This document shows, one piece after another, positions 16,390 to 24,165 of a stretch of 64,000 nucleotides of DNA. The notes beneath the pieces were generated by a model. That model was not told the origin of the DNA, searched no databases, and worked only from the letters and a program-made list of their open reading frames with translations. This stretch comes from JBEIFW01 sp046081125 (GTDB lineage Bacteria > Actinomycetota > Acidimicrobiia > Acidimicrobiales > Ilumatobacteraceae). The stretch covers positions 9,565 to 73,564 of the forward strand of contig JBJTVH010000089.1 of the NCBI GenBank assembly GCA_046081125.1. The letters are read 5' to 3'. The position numbers and the translations under genes were made by a program. Position 1 is the stretch's first letter. Every line of letters begins with the position of its first letter.

Positions 16390-17277
16390 ATGAGTTCAGT
16401 GACCGGACAGCCGTACCGCTTCGAGAACGTCCCGGCGGTCCGCCAGGGACTCCGCGACGTCAACTACCTTGCCGACGACGGCATCTCCGGCGTCGTGTAT
16501 CTCGCCGACCGGTTGGCCAAGCCGATCCTGGTGGAGGGTCCGGCCGGTACGGGCAAGACGCAGCTCGCCAAGTCCGTCGCCGACATGATCGGCGCCCGGC
16601 TCATCCGTCTGCAGTGCTACGAGGGGCTCGACGAGTCCAAGGCGCTGTACGAGTGGAACTACAAGAAGCAGCTCCTGCGCATCCAGGCCGACCGGAACTC
16701 CGAGGGCTGGACCGAGCTGCACGACGACATCTTCAGCGAGGAGTTCCTGCTCACCCGTCCGCTGCTCGAGGCGATCCGGGCGGCGGATCCCGTCGTGCTG
16801 CTCATCGACGAGGTCGACCGCGTCGAGATCGAGACCGAGGCGCTGCTGCTCGAGGTGCTCTCCGAGTACCAGGTGTCGATCCCCGAACTCGGCACCGTCA
16901 CTGCGAACCAGGTGCCGCTCGTGTTCCTCACGTCGAACAACACCCGGGAGCTGTCCGAGGCGCTCAAGCGGCGCTGCCTGTTCCTGCACATCGACTACCC
17001 GACGATGGATCGCGAGAAGGAGATCGTGCTGGCCAAGGTTCCCGGGATCACCGAGAGCCTCGCCGACCAGATCGCCCGGATCGTGCGCTCGATCCGCCAG
17101 CTCGAGCTGAAGAAGGCGCCGTCGGTGTCCGAGACGCTGGATTGGGCCCGCACGCTCGTGCTGCTCGGCATCCAGCACATCGACGCCGCGCAGGCCAAGG
17201 AAACCCTTCACATCCTGCTGAAGTACCAGACCGACATCGCCAAGGCGGCTAAGGAGCTGGCGGTCGACGCCAAGTGA
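16390..17277 (+). CDS. MoxR-family AAA+ ATPase
   Basis: A 295-residue MoxR AAA+ protein. Walker A is VEGPAGTGKTQLAKS (P-loop residues 50-57), Walker B is VVLLIDEVDRVE, and sensor I is LVFLTSNNTREL; EALKRRCLFLHIDYP gives the arginine finger. MoxR ATPases act with VWA partners as chaperone-like assembly factors for metalloenzymes or cell-envelope complexes. It is followed 10 bases later by a VWA gene, the classic MoxR-CoxE pairing. Confidence 0.9.
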   Translation: MSSVTGQPYRFENVPAVRQGLRDVNYLADDGISGVVYLADRLAKPILVEGPAGTGKTQLAKSVADMIGARLIRLQCYEGLDESKALYEWNYKKQLLRIQADRNSEGWTELHDDIFSEEFLLTRPLLEAIRAADPVVLLIDEVDRVEIETEALLLEVLSEYQVSIPELGTVTANQVPLVFLTSNNTRELSEALKRRCLFLHIDYPTMDREKEIVLAKVPGITESLADQIARIVRSIRQLELKKAPSVSETLDWARTLVLLGIQHIDAAQAKETLHILLKYQTDIAKAAKELAVDAK

Positions 17278-17287
17278 GGAGCGGGTC

Positions 17288-18724
17288 GTGCTCGATCTGA
17301 TGAGTGGCTTCATCCAGGAGCTGAGGACCGCCGGGCTTCCGGTGAGCCTTACTGAGAACCTGGATGCGATGGAAGCGGTGCAGCACATCCCCCTCGAGGA
17401 TCGCGAGGCCCTGAAGTACGCGCTCGGCGCCACGCTGGTGAAGAACAACTCGCATTGGCGGGTGTTCGAGACGGTCTTCGAGGTGTACTTCAGCCTGCGC
17501 GGCCCGCAGTACAAGCTGAAGCCCGACGCGGATCCCGACGAGCTGATGCAGGCGCTCCAGGAAGCGATGGAGCGCCAAGGCGAAGGCAAGGGCGCCGGCG
17601 GGGCGATGGACCAGCTGACGCCCGAAGAGCTGATGCAGCTGCTGATGCGCGCCCTCATGGAGGGTGACGAGGCGCTGATGCGGGCCCTCGCCCGGCAGTC
17701 GGTCACCCGCTTCGCCGGCATGGAGCCGGGCCGCCCGGTCGGAGGCACGTACTACCTCTACCGCACGCTGCGGAACCTCGATCTCGAGGGCATGCTCGAG
17801 AAGCTGATGGAGAACACCCGTCAGATGATGCCGGACGGGCAGATGACGCCGCTCGAGGAGCGCCTCGAACGCGACGAGTACGACAACCGCATCGAGCAGT
17901 TCAAGCGCGAGGTCGAAGCCGAGATCCGCCGCCGGCTCGTCGCGGACCGTGGGGTCGAGGCGATGGCCAAGACGCTGCGCAAGCCGCTGCCCGAGGACGT
18001 CGACTTCATGCACGCGTCGCGCGACGAGATGGCCTCGCTGCGCAAGGCGCTCCAGCCGCTCACCCGCAAGCTGGCCGCGCGATTGGCCCGCAAGCGCCGC
18101 CACGGTCGCAAGGGTCCGCTCGATTTCCGCAACACCGTGCGCCACTCGTTGTCCTATGGCGGGGTGCCGGCCGAGCCGAAGTTCAAGTTCCCTCGTCCGT
18201 CCAAGCCCGAGCTGATGGTGGTCGCCGACATCTCCGGTTCGGTCGCGGCGTTCGCCCGTTTCACCTTGATGCTGGTGTACGCCATCCAGAACCAGTTCTC
18301 GAAGGTGCGGTCGTTCGTCTTCATCGACGGCATCGACGAGGTCACCGAGTACTTCAAGGGCTGCGAGGACATCACCGAGGCGATCCATCGGGTGAACACC
18401 GAAGCCGATGTCGTCTGGGTGGACGGCCACTCCGACTACGGGCACGCGTTCGAGGTGTTCTGGGAGAAGTGGGGCAAGGAGGTCGGGCCGAAGACCACCG
18501 TGCTGCTGCTCGGCGACGCCCGGAACAACTACCACGCGTCCCAGGCCTGGGTGGTCAAGGAGATCCGCAAGCGGGCCCGCCACGTGTTCTGGTTGAACCC
18601 CGAACCCCGCTCGTACTGGAACACCGGCGATTCGATCGTCGGCGACTACGGCGCCCATTGCGACGGCGTCTACGAGTGCCGCAACCTGCGCCAGCTCGAG
18701 GGGTTCGTCGAGAAGCTCGCATGA
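17288..18724 (+). CDS. CoxE-like VWA-domain protein
   Basis: A 478-residue cytosolic protein from GTG 17288, with GAGGAG at 17276-17281 just before it. The C-terminal half is a CoxE-type von Willebrand A domain with MIDAS signature MVVADISGSVAAFARF and the later VWVDGHSDYGHAFEVF. The N-terminal half is helical and charged, with a MEALQEAMERQGEGKG-type linker region and conserved RKRRHGRKGPLDFRNTVR. It probably works with the upstream MoxR ATPase. No cox or mox structural genes are nearby, so the client is unknown. Confidence 0.88.
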   Translation: MLDLMSGFIQELRTAGLPVSLTENLDAMEAVQHIPLEDREALKYALGATLVKNNSHWRVFETVFEVYFSLRGPQYKLKPDADPDELMQALQEAMERQGEGKGAGGAMDQLTPEELMQLLMRALMEGDEALMRALARQSVTRFAGMEPGRPVGGTYYLYRTLRNLDLEGMLEKLMENTRQMMPDGQMTPLEERLERDEYDNRIEQFKREVEAEIRRRLVADRGVEAMAKTLRKPLPEDVDFMHASRDEMASLRKALQPLTRKLAARLARKRRHGRKGPLDFRNTVRHSLSYGGVPAEPKFKFPRPSKPELMVVADISGSVAAFARFTLMLVYAIQNQFSKVRSFVFIDGIDEVTEYFKGCEDITEAIHRVNTEADVVWVDGHSDYGHAFEVFWEKWGKEVGPKTTVLLLGDARNNYHASQAWVVKEIRKRARHVFWLNPEPRSYWNTGDSIVGDYGAHCDGVYECRNLRQLEGFVEKLA

Positions 18725-18759
18725 TCGCCCGGTGCCCCCGGGTCGTGCGGGCCCTCCGG

Positions 18760-18765
18760 TAGGGT
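18760..18765 (+). promoter_or_regulatory. -10 element (TAGGGT) of ffh
   Basis: CCGGTAGGGT followed by 10 bases and the ffh ATG, with no Shine-Dalgarno motif between them. Confidence 0.6.
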
Positions 18766-18775
18766 TCCGAGCCGC

Positions 18776-20152
18776 ATGTTCGACGCACTGTCCGACCGGT
18801 TCGACGGGATCCTCAAGCGCCTGCGGGGCAAGGGGACGCTGAAGGAAGCCGACGTCGACGAGGCGCTGGCGGAGATCCGTGTCGCCCTCCTCGAGGCCGA
18901 CGTCAATGTCCGGGTCGCCCGCATCTTCGTCAACCGGCTGCGCGAGACCCTCGTCGGGCTCCAGCTCTCCAAGGCGCTGTCGCCCGGCCAGCAGGTGGTC
19001 AAGGCCGTCCGCGACGAGTTGCGCACGATGCTCGGCGGCGAGGTGCTCAAGATCACCTACGCCCCCAAGCCGCCGACGGTCGTTCTGCTCGCCGGCCTGC
19101 AGGGCTCGGGCAAGACCACCAACGCCGGCAAGCTCGCCCGCTGGTTCAAAGCGCAGGGTCGCAATCCGCTGCTCGTCGGTGCCGACCTCCAGCGTCCTGC
19201 AGCGGTCGAGCAGCTGCGCACCCTCGGGCGTCAGGTCAACGTTCCGGTGTTCTCCGAACCGGGCGACCCCGTCACCACCGCCCGCCGGGGCCTCGAGGAG
19301 GCACGCCGGCTCGGCAAGGACGTCGTGATCGTCGATACCGCCGGGCGCCTGGCCATCGACGCCGAGATGATGGCCCAGGTCCGGCGGATCTCCGAGGCGA
19401 CGGGCCCCCACTACACGTTCCTCGTGATCGACGCGATGCTAGGCCAGGACGCGGTCACCGTCGCAGAGGCGTTCCACGAGACGCTCGCCATCGACGGGGT
19501 GATCCTGTCCAAGCTCGACGGCGACGCCCGCGGCGGTGCGGCGCTCAGCGTCAAGGAGGTGATCGGCCGGCCGATCGCCTTCGCGTCGACGGGGGAGAAG
19601 CTCGACGCGTTCGAGCAGTTCCACCCCGACCGGATGGCCGACCGGATCCTCGGCATGGGCGACGTGTTGACGCTCATCGAGAAAGCCGAGCAGGTCTACG
19701 AGCGCGAGGAGGCGGAGCAGGCCGCTTCGAAGCTCATGGAGGGCGAGTTCACCCTCGACGACTTCCTCGACCAGATGCAGCAGCTCAAGAAGATGGGCTC
19801 GCTGCAGAGCCTGATCGGGATGCTCCCCGGCGTGCCCAAGGAGCTCAAGCAGGCCAAGATCGACGACGCCGAACTGAAGCGGGTCGAGGCGATCATCCGG
19901 TCGATGACCGCAGAGGAGCGCCGCCGCCCCGAGGTGATCAACGGCAGCCGGCGCACCCGGATCGCCAACGGGTCGGGCACCTCGGTCGGCGAGGTCAACC
20001 GTCTCGTCACCCAGTTCCGCGAGATGCAGAAGATGATGAAGCGGATGGGCGGCTTCGGCGGGTCGAAAGCGTCGAAGAAGGCGAAGAAGTCCAAGGGGAT
20101 GCCTGCAATCCCCGCCGGGTTCCCCGGGGCCGGGATCCCCGGGCTGCGCTAG
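18776..20152 (+). CDS. ffh: Signal recognition particle protein Ffh (SRP54)
   Basis: 458 residues. GTPase that targets nascent membrane proteins to FtsY and Sec. It has an N domain (FDALSDRFDGILKRLRG), a G domain with P-loop GLQGSGKTTNAGKLA (residues 107-114), DTAGRLAIDAEMM and SKLDGDARGGAALS. A Met-rich M domain follows, with the RNA-binding motif RRTRIANGSGTSVGEVN and a Lys/Gly-rich C-terminal tail. It starts the ffh-rpsP-khpA-rimM-trmD-rplS group conserved in actinobacteria. Confidence 0.97.
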   Translation: MFDALSDRFDGILKRLRGKGTLKEADVDEALAEIRVALLEADVNVRVARIFVNRLRETLVGLQLSKALSPGQQVVKAVRDELRTMLGGEVLKITYAPKPPTVVLLAGLQGSGKTTNAGKLARWFKAQGRNPLLVGADLQRPAAVEQLRTLGRQVNVPVFSEPGDPVTTARRGLEEARRLGKDVVIVDTAGRLAIDAEMMAQVRRISEATGPHYTFLVIDAMLGQDAVTVAEAFHETLAIDGVILSKLDGDARGGAALSVKEVIGRPIAFASTGEKLDAFEQFHPDRMADRILGMGDVLTLIEKAEQVYEREEAEQAASKLMEGEFTLDDFLDQMQQLKKMGSLQSLIGMLPGVPKELKQAKIDDAELKRVEAIIRSMTAEERRRPEVINGSRRTRIANGSGTSVGEVNRLVTQFREMQKMMKRMGGFGGSKASKKAKKSKGMPAIPAGFPGAGIPGLR

Positions 20153-20178
20153 TCCGGCGTCCGGCCGGGGATCGCGGC

Positions 20179-20184
20179 TAGCAT
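20179..20184 (+). promoter_or_regulatory. Candidate -10 element (TAGCAT) of rpsP
   Basis: TAGCAT lies 32 bases before the rpsP GTG. Unlike the leaderless genes, rpsP has a leader with a clear GAGGAG site at 20203-20208, consistent with a normal leadered ribosomal-protein transcript. Confidence 0.4.
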
Positions 20185-20216
20185 TCCCGGGTTCTCAATT
20201 GCGAGGAGAAACAGCA

Positions 20217-20486
20217 GTGGCCGTGAAGCTCCGCTTGATGCGGGTCGGGAAGACCAAGCAGCCCACCTACCGGGTCGTCGCCTCGGACAGCCGGTCGCCA
20301 CGCGACGGCCGGTTCATCGAGATCGTCGGTCAGTACAACCCGCGCTCGGAGCCGTCCGTCGTCGCGATCGACAACGTGAAGGCGCTCCACTGGCTGCGCA
20401 ACGGCGCCCAGCCCACCGAGCGGGTGCAGAAGCTGCTCGAGACGTCGGGCGCATGGGCCGAGTTCCAGGCGGGCAAGGCCAAGTGA
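20217..20486 (+). CDS. rpsP: 30S ribosomal protein S16
   Basis: 89 residues from GTG 20217 (protein begins MAVKLRLMRVGKTKQPTYR). GAGGAG at 20203-20208 is the ribosome binding site. The conserved GRFIEIVGQYNPR and ALHWLRNGAQPTERVQKLL are present. It binds 16S rRNA early in 30S assembly. The stop overlaps the khpA start (GTGA). Confidence 0.96.
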   Translation: MAVKLRLMRVGKTKQPTYRVVASDSRSPRDGRFIEIVGQYNPRSEPSVVAIDNVKALHWLRNGAQPTERVQKLLETSGAWAEFQAGKAK

Positions 20487-20755
20487 CCGAGGGCCGCACG
20501 CCGTCTGCGCCCACGGCCGTTGCGGTCGTGGACTACCTGGTCCGTTCGCTCGTCGACGACCCGGAGGCCGTGGTAATCAGCCAGAGCGACCGCCGCCGTC
20601 GGGGCCGGGGGGTGCTGATCGAGGTGCGCACCGGGCCGGGCGACATGGGCCGCGTGATCGGCAAGGCGGGAAAGACCGCCCAAGCGATCCGATCGGTCGT
20701 GCGGGCGGCCGCCACCCGCGACGGCGTAGAGGTCGACGTCGATTTCGTCGACTGA
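20483..20755 (+). CDS. khpA: KH-domain RNA-binding protein KhpA
   Basis: 90 residues from GTG 20483, overlapping the rpsP stop. It is a single type-II KH domain with the GxxG loop in GRVIGKAGKTAQAIRSVVRAA. It lies between rpsP and rimM, its standard location. KhpA usually pairs with KhpB/Jag to bind structured RNAs. Confidence 0.92.
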   Translation: MTEGRTPSAPTAVAVVDYLVRSLVDDPEAVVISQSDRRRRGRGVLIEVRTGPGDMGRVIGKAGKTAQAIRSVVRAAATRDGVEVDVDFVD

Positions 20756-20774
20756 GCCGACGGGGGGCGCCGCC

Positions 20775-21254
20775 CTGCTCGAGGTCGGTCGGATCGCCCG
20801 CCCTCACGGTGTGCGCGGCGAGGTGATGGTCGACCTCGTGACCGATCGCCCGGAGCGTTCCCGCACGGGAGCGGCGTTGCGGACGTCCGGTGGGCGAACG
20901 CTGGTGGTCGAGCGAGCGACCAGGCACCTGAGCCGACCGGGCCACACGCGGTGGATCATGCGCTTCGTCGGGGTCGACGATCGTGCCGACGCCGAGGCCG
21001 TCGCCGGCGAGATGCTCTGGGCCGCCCCGATCGAGGACCCCACCGAGCTGTGGGTGCACGAGCTCGTCGGTTCGGAGGTGGCCGAGATCGACGGCACGGT
21101 GCGCGGCCGGGTTGTCGCCGTGCTCGAGAATCCGGCGCACGACCTGCTCGAGCTCGACTCGGGCGCACTCGTGCCCGTGGTCTTCGTCCGCTCGTGCGCC
21201 GAGGGGCGCATCACGATCGACCCACCCGCCGGGCTGTTCGACCTCGGCACCTGA
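20775..21254 (+). CDS. rimM: Ribosome maturation factor RimM with non-canonical start codon
   Basis: 16S rRNA processing and 30S maturation factor binding S19. The conserved opening LLEVGRIARPHGVRGEVMV begins at CTG 20775. The frame has no ATG, GTG or TTG between the in-frame stop at 20727 and GTG 20811. Starting at 20811 would delete the family-defining GRIxRPHG. A CTG start (20775, preceded by GGGGGG at 20762-20767) or ATT 20742 is therefore likely. The PRC-barrel half reads ELWVHELVGSEV and LLELDSGALVPVVFV. About 159 residues. Confidence 0.85.
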   Translation: MLEVGRIARPHGVRGEVMVDLVTDRPERSRTGAALRTSGGRTLVVERATRHLSRPGHTRWIMRFVGVDDRADAEAVAGEMLWAAPIEDPTELWVHELVGSEVAEIDGTVRGRVVAVLENPAHDLLELDSGALVPVVFVRSCAEGRITIDPPAGLFDLGT

Positions 21255-21266
21255 GTGGGGCACCCG

Positions 21267-22013
21267 ATGCGCATCGACGTGTTCTCGATCTTTCCCGGGC
21301 TCGTCGACGCGTTCTGCGCCGAGTCGCTGCTCGGCAAGGCCCGCAACGCGGGCCTCCTCGACCTACGCTGCCATGACCTGCGTGACGCGACGACGGACAA
21401 GCACCGCTCCGTCGACGACACCCCCTTCGGTGGGGGACCGGGGATGGTCCTGCGCTGCGAGCCGGTGTTCCGGTCCGTCGAAGCAGTCGATCCGCCCCGC
21501 CCACTGCTGCTGCTCGGACCGGGCGGGCGGCGGTTCGACCAGCGCCTCGCCGAACGCCTCGCCGACCTCGACGGGTTCAGCCTGCTGTGCGGGCGGTACG
21601 AGGCCGTCGACCACCGGGTACGCGAGCACCTCGTCGACGGCGAACTGTCCGTGGGCGATGTCGTGCTCGCCGGCGGCGAGTCGGCGGCGATCGTGGTCAT
21701 CGAGGCGGTCGTGCGGCTCCTGCCCGGGGTGATGGGGAACGACGCGTCCGGCGTCGGGGAGTCCTTCGGGTCGGAGGGGCTCCTCGAAGGTCCGCACTAC
21801 ACCCGCCCGGCCACGTTCCGCGGCTGGGACGTGCCCGAGGTGCTCCGCTCCGGCGACCACGGCCGCATCGAGGCGTGGCGGCACGCGCAGTCGCTGCATC
21901 GCACCGTGCGGGATCGGCCGGACCTGCTCGAGGCCCGCGGTGGGCTGCGCAACGGTGAGGCCTATGCCTTGGAGTCGACCACGGCCGTGGAGTATCCTTC
22001 GACGTTCCCGTGA
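21267..22013 (+). CDS. trmD: tRNA (guanine-37-N1)-methyltransferase TrmD
   Basis: 248 residues from ATG 21267; GTG 21255, directly after the rimM stop, is an in-frame alternative. It is a SPOUT methyltransferase making m1G37 in tRNAs reading CNN codons. Motifs: MRIDVFSIFPGLVDAF, DDTPFGGGPGMVLR, LLLLGPGGRRFDQRLAE, the trefoil-knot SAM site LLCGRYEAVDHRVREH, and SVGDVVLAGGESAA. Confidence 0.96.
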   Translation: MRIDVFSIFPGLVDAFCAESLLGKARNAGLLDLRCHDLRDATTDKHRSVDDTPFGGGPGMVLRCEPVFRSVEAVDPPRPLLLLGPGGRRFDQRLAERLADLDGFSLLCGRYEAVDHRVREHLVDGELSVGDVVLAGGESAAIVVIEAVVRLLPGVMGNDASGVGESFGSEGLLEGPHYTRPATFRGWDVPEVLRSGDHGRIEAWRHAQSLHRTVRDRPDLLEARGGLRNGEAYALESTTAVEYPSTFP

Positions 22014-22035
22014 ACCGCCAGGAGCTGTGCGCCCC

Positions 22036-22383
22036 ATGAAGCCCACCGATCTCGTCGACGCCCCCCGCCTGCGAGCCGACGTCCCGGCCTTCGGCCCCGG
22101 TGACATGGTCAAGGTCCACGTGAAGATCGTCGAAGGCAACCGTGAGCGGGTCCAGGTGTTCCAGGGCAACGTGATCGGCCGCCAGGGCAGCGGGCTGCAA
22201 GAGACGTTCACCGTCCGCAAGCTCAGCTTCCAGGTCGGCGTCGAGCGCACCTTCCCGCTGCACTCGCCGATCATCGACAAGCTCGAGGTCGTGTCCCGCG
22301 GCGACGTCCGTCGTGCCAAGCTCTACTACCTGCGCGAGCGCACGGGCCGCGCCGCCCGGGTGCGCGAGAAGCGCGACAACTGA
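22036..22383 (+). CDS. rplS: 50S ribosomal protein L19
   Basis: 115 residues from ATG 22036 with AGGAG at 22020-22024. Conserved blocks include GDMVKVHVKIVEGNRERVQ, GLQETFTVRKLS and RGDVRRAKLYYLRERTG. TATCCT at 21993-21998 inside the trmD end may be an internal -10 element. Confidence 0.96.
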   Translation: MKPTDLVDAPRLRADVPAFGPGDMVKVHVKIVEGNRERVQVFQGNVIGRQGSGLQETFTVRKLSFQVGVERTFPLHSPIIDKLEVVSRGDVRRAKLYYLRERTGRAARVREKRDN

Positions 22384-22397
22384 CGGTCGACGCCGAC

Positions 22398-22691
22398 GTG
22401 GGCGCCGAGGACCTCGACGACTTCGAGGCCGATCGCGAACTCCAACTTGCACACGAGTACCAGGACATCTCGGCGATGTTCCGGTATGCGGTCGAGACCG
22501 AACGGCGTTTCTATCTCGCCAACGAGGTCCGGCTCGAGGTGGTCGGCAACGGGGCGAGGCCGCTGCTCGAGGTCGTACTCGTCGACGCGTGGGTGTGGGA
22601 CATGTACCGGCGCAGTCGCTTCGTGCCGCGCGTGCGGGTGCTGACCTTCAAGGACGTGAACGTCGAGGAGCTTCCCCGGCGGGAGCTGTGA
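22398..22691 (+). CDS. DUF2469 family protein
   Basis: A 97-residue acidic protein of the actinobacterial DUF2469 family, whose position between rplS and yraN is conserved. Recognisable segments are DLDDFEADRELQLAHEYQDI, FRYAVETERRFYLAN and VWDMYRRSRFVPRVRVLTFKDVNVEE, written here in separate parts. It starts at GTG 22398, 14 bases after rplS. The function is unknown. Confidence 0.85.
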   Translation: MGAEDLDDFEADRELQLAHEYQDISAMFRYAVETERRFYLANEVRLEVVGNGARPLLEVVLVDAWVWDMYRRSRFVPRVRVLTFKDVNVEELPRREL

Positions 22692-22692
22692 G

Positions 22693-23046
22693 ATGGTCGA
22701 CCGTTCCCGGCAGGCCCGGGGCCGGTTCGGGGAGGACCTCGCGGCCCGCTGGTACGCCCAGCGTGGGTTCGAGGTCGTCGGTCGCAACTGGCGCGGTGAG
22801 GGTGGCGAGCTGGACCTCGTCGTTCACCGGCCCGGTCTGGTGGTCGTCGTCGAGGTGAAGGCGAGAGCGTCGGCGGCTTACGGCCTGCCGGCTGAAGCGG
22901 TCGGTCCCACCAAGCAGCGACGCGTGCGCCGTCTCGGGGCGCAGTGGTTGGCCGGCCCGGGTCGGGCTTATGGGCATGTCGAGGTGCGCTTCGACGTGGC
23001 ATCGGTGCTCGGCACGGAGGTGACCGTCATCGAGGCCGCGTTCTGA
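22693..23046 (+). CDS. yraN: YraN (UPF0102) endonuclease-fold protein
   Basis: 117 residues, with ATG 22693 one base after the DUF2469 stop. UPF0102 proteins have a Holliday-junction-resolvase-like restriction endonuclease fold. The motif is present as GEDLAARWYAQRGF, GGELDLVV (metal-binding E and D) and VVVVEVKARAS (ExK). The comM-dprA genes that often follow in actinobacteria are absent. Confidence 0.9.
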   Translation: MVDRSRQARGRFGEDLAARWYAQRGFEVVGRNWRGEGGELDLVVHRPGLVVVVEVKARASAAYGLPAEAVGPTKQRRVRRLGAQWLAGPGRAYGHVEVRFDVASVLGTEVTVIEAAF

Positions 23047-23072
23047 CCGGCGACCATGGCGGAGGATTCCCG

Positions 23073-23078
23073 TAGGGT
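23073..23078 (+). promoter_or_regulatory. -10 element (TAGGGT) of nth
   Basis: CCCGTAGGGT followed by 6 bases and GTG 23085, consistent with a leaderless nth transcript. Confidence 0.55.
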
Positions 23079-23084
23079 GCCGCG

Positions 23085-23765
23085 GTGGCAGGACCTCGCA
23101 CCCTCGCCGGCCGGGCCCGGGCGATCGCCGTCCGGCTCGCCGAGGAGTACCCGGAGGCTCGGTGCGAACTCGATCACTCCTCGCCGTTCGAGCTGCTGGC
23201 CGCGACCATCCTGTCGGCGCAGTGCACCGATGCCCGCGTCAACCAGGTGACGCCGGTGCTGTTCGCCCGCTACCCGACGCCGGCCGAGCTCGCCGCTGCG
23301 GACCCCGCCGAACTCGAGGCGATCGTGCGCTCCACGGGGTTCTATGCCGCCAAGGCCCGCAACCTGATCGGGATGGCCGCCGGAGTCGTCGACCGGTTCG
23401 GCGGGGAGGTTCCCCGGCGGCTCGAGGACCTCGTCACGCTGCCCGGCGTCGGTCGCAAGACAGCGAACGTCGTGCGAACGGTGGCGTTCGGATTGCCCGG
23501 TCTCCCCGTCGACACCCACGTGCAGCGGCTCGCCGTTCGGCTCGGGCTCACGGGGGCGACCGATCCGACCGAGATCGAGCGCGAGCTCGGGATCCTGCTC
23601 TCCGCTCGAGCCCGGGGTCCATTCGGGCTGCGTCTGATCCTGCACGGCCGCCGCGTGTGCGCGGCGCGCGCACCCCGATGTGCCGAATGCGCCCTTGCCG
23701 GGCTCTGTCCGAGCGCAGGGATCCTGGGTCGTCCGCCGGTTGCGCGTCGCGTCGCGGCCAACTAA
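23085..23765 (+). CDS. nth: Endonuclease III
   Basis: 226-residue DNA glycosylase/AP lyase for oxidised pyrimidines. Helix-hairpin-helix LPGVGRKTANVV carries the catalytic Lys; VDTHVQRLAVRLGL carries the catalytic Asp. The [4Fe-4S] cluster motif C-x6-C-x2-C-x5-C is intact near the C-terminus (CAARAPRCAECALAGLC). It starts at GTG 23085 after a -10-like element. Confidence 0.95.
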   Translation: MAGPRTLAGRARAIAVRLAEEYPEARCELDHSSPFELLAATILSAQCTDARVNQVTPVLFARYPTPAELAAADPAELEAIVRSTGFYAAKARNLIGMAAGVVDRFGGEVPRRLEDLVTLPGVGRKTANVVRTVAFGLPGLPVDTHVQRLAVRLGLTGATDPTEIERELGILLSARARGPFGLRLILHGRRVCAARAPRCAECALAGLCPSAGILGRPPVARRVAAN

Positions 23766-23776
23766 CTTCCGAATTA

Positions 23777-23799
23777 GATCAGGTTCCCGCCACCTGATC
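23777..23799. other. Short hairpin downstream of nth
   Basis: GATCAGGT (23777-23784) pairs with ACCTGATC (23792-23799) around a 7-base C-rich loop. It lies 12 bases after the nth stop and could be the nth terminator or part of a small RNA. Nothing further supports a function. Confidence 0.35.
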
Positions 23800-23839
23800 G
23801 CAAGGCGCGGCCGGGATCCGCCGCCTGGTAGCGCCGTGC

Positions 23840-23862
23840 ACGAGGGCCCGATGGGCCCTCGT
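23840..23862. terminator. Terminator hairpin between nth and the convergent small gene
   Basis: A 10-bp stem (ACGAGGGCCC with GGGCCCTCGT) around loop GAT, centred in the 147-base gap between the nth stop and the stop of the reverse-strand small gene. No T-tract follows. Confidence 0.65.
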
Positions 23863-23912
23863 TGCGCGTCTGAGGGCCGTTCAGTTCGCTCGCAAGGGAG
23901 CGGGCCGCCCGG

Positions 23913-24113
23913 TCAGGGGGCCAGGGTGCGGGCGCGCCGGAGCTGACGGACCCCTTGGCGCACCAGGCGCTCGGCGTCGAGGAGCGCGGCGACGAGGTCG
24001 TCGTGGCGACCGTCGTCGTGCGCATGGGCGAGGGCAGCCACCCGTTGCTCGATCTCCTCGAGGCTCGACGCGAGCGACGACAGCTCCGAAGCCGCTCCCG
24101 CAGGGATCGTCAT
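23913..24113 (-). CDS. Small helical protein of unknown function
   Basis: A 66-residue protein starting at ATG 24113, divergent from hisD. It is almost entirely helical: SELSSLASSLEEIEQRVAAL, then a His/Asp-rich AHAHDDGRHDD, then LVAALLDAERLVRQGVRQLRRA. Codon use is strongly GC in third positions as in neighbouring genes, supporting a real gene. No family is recognised. The divergent starts leave 52 bases for both promoters. Confidence 0.55.
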   Translation of the reverse strand: MTIPAGAASELSSLASSLEEIEQRVAALAHAHDDGRHDDLVAALLDAERLVRQGVRQLRRARTLAP

Positions 24114-24134
24114 GGCCGAAGTGTGCCGGACCGG

Positions 24135-24140
24135 TAGCCT
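24135..24140 (+). promoter_or_regulatory. Candidate -10 element (TAGCCT) of the hisD operon
   Basis: CCGGTAGCCT lies 25 bases before the hisD ATG 24166, so this transcript would have a short leader. An out-of-frame ATG occurs at 24152, 11 bases after the hexamer. Confidence 0.4.
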
Positions 24141-24165
24141 CGCCCGTCGGCATGGAGCGCAACGG

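Noticed and set aside
17249..19411. 720-codon antisense frame across the VWA gene and ffh
   Set aside because: Covers two confident forward genes, shows Arg/Leu/Asp-rich shadow composition and has no start signal.
20134..20173. GATCCCCGG/CCGGGGATC inverted repeat after ffh as a terminator
   Set aside because: The loop is 22 bases and the repeat overlaps the ffh coding end; too weak to call.
23766..23870. Possible 6C RNA or riboswitch downstream of nth
   Set aside because: Only one C-rich hairpin loop (TCCCGCC) is present and the second hairpin is a plain terminator; it lies between convergent genes, so it cannot control a following gene on either strand.
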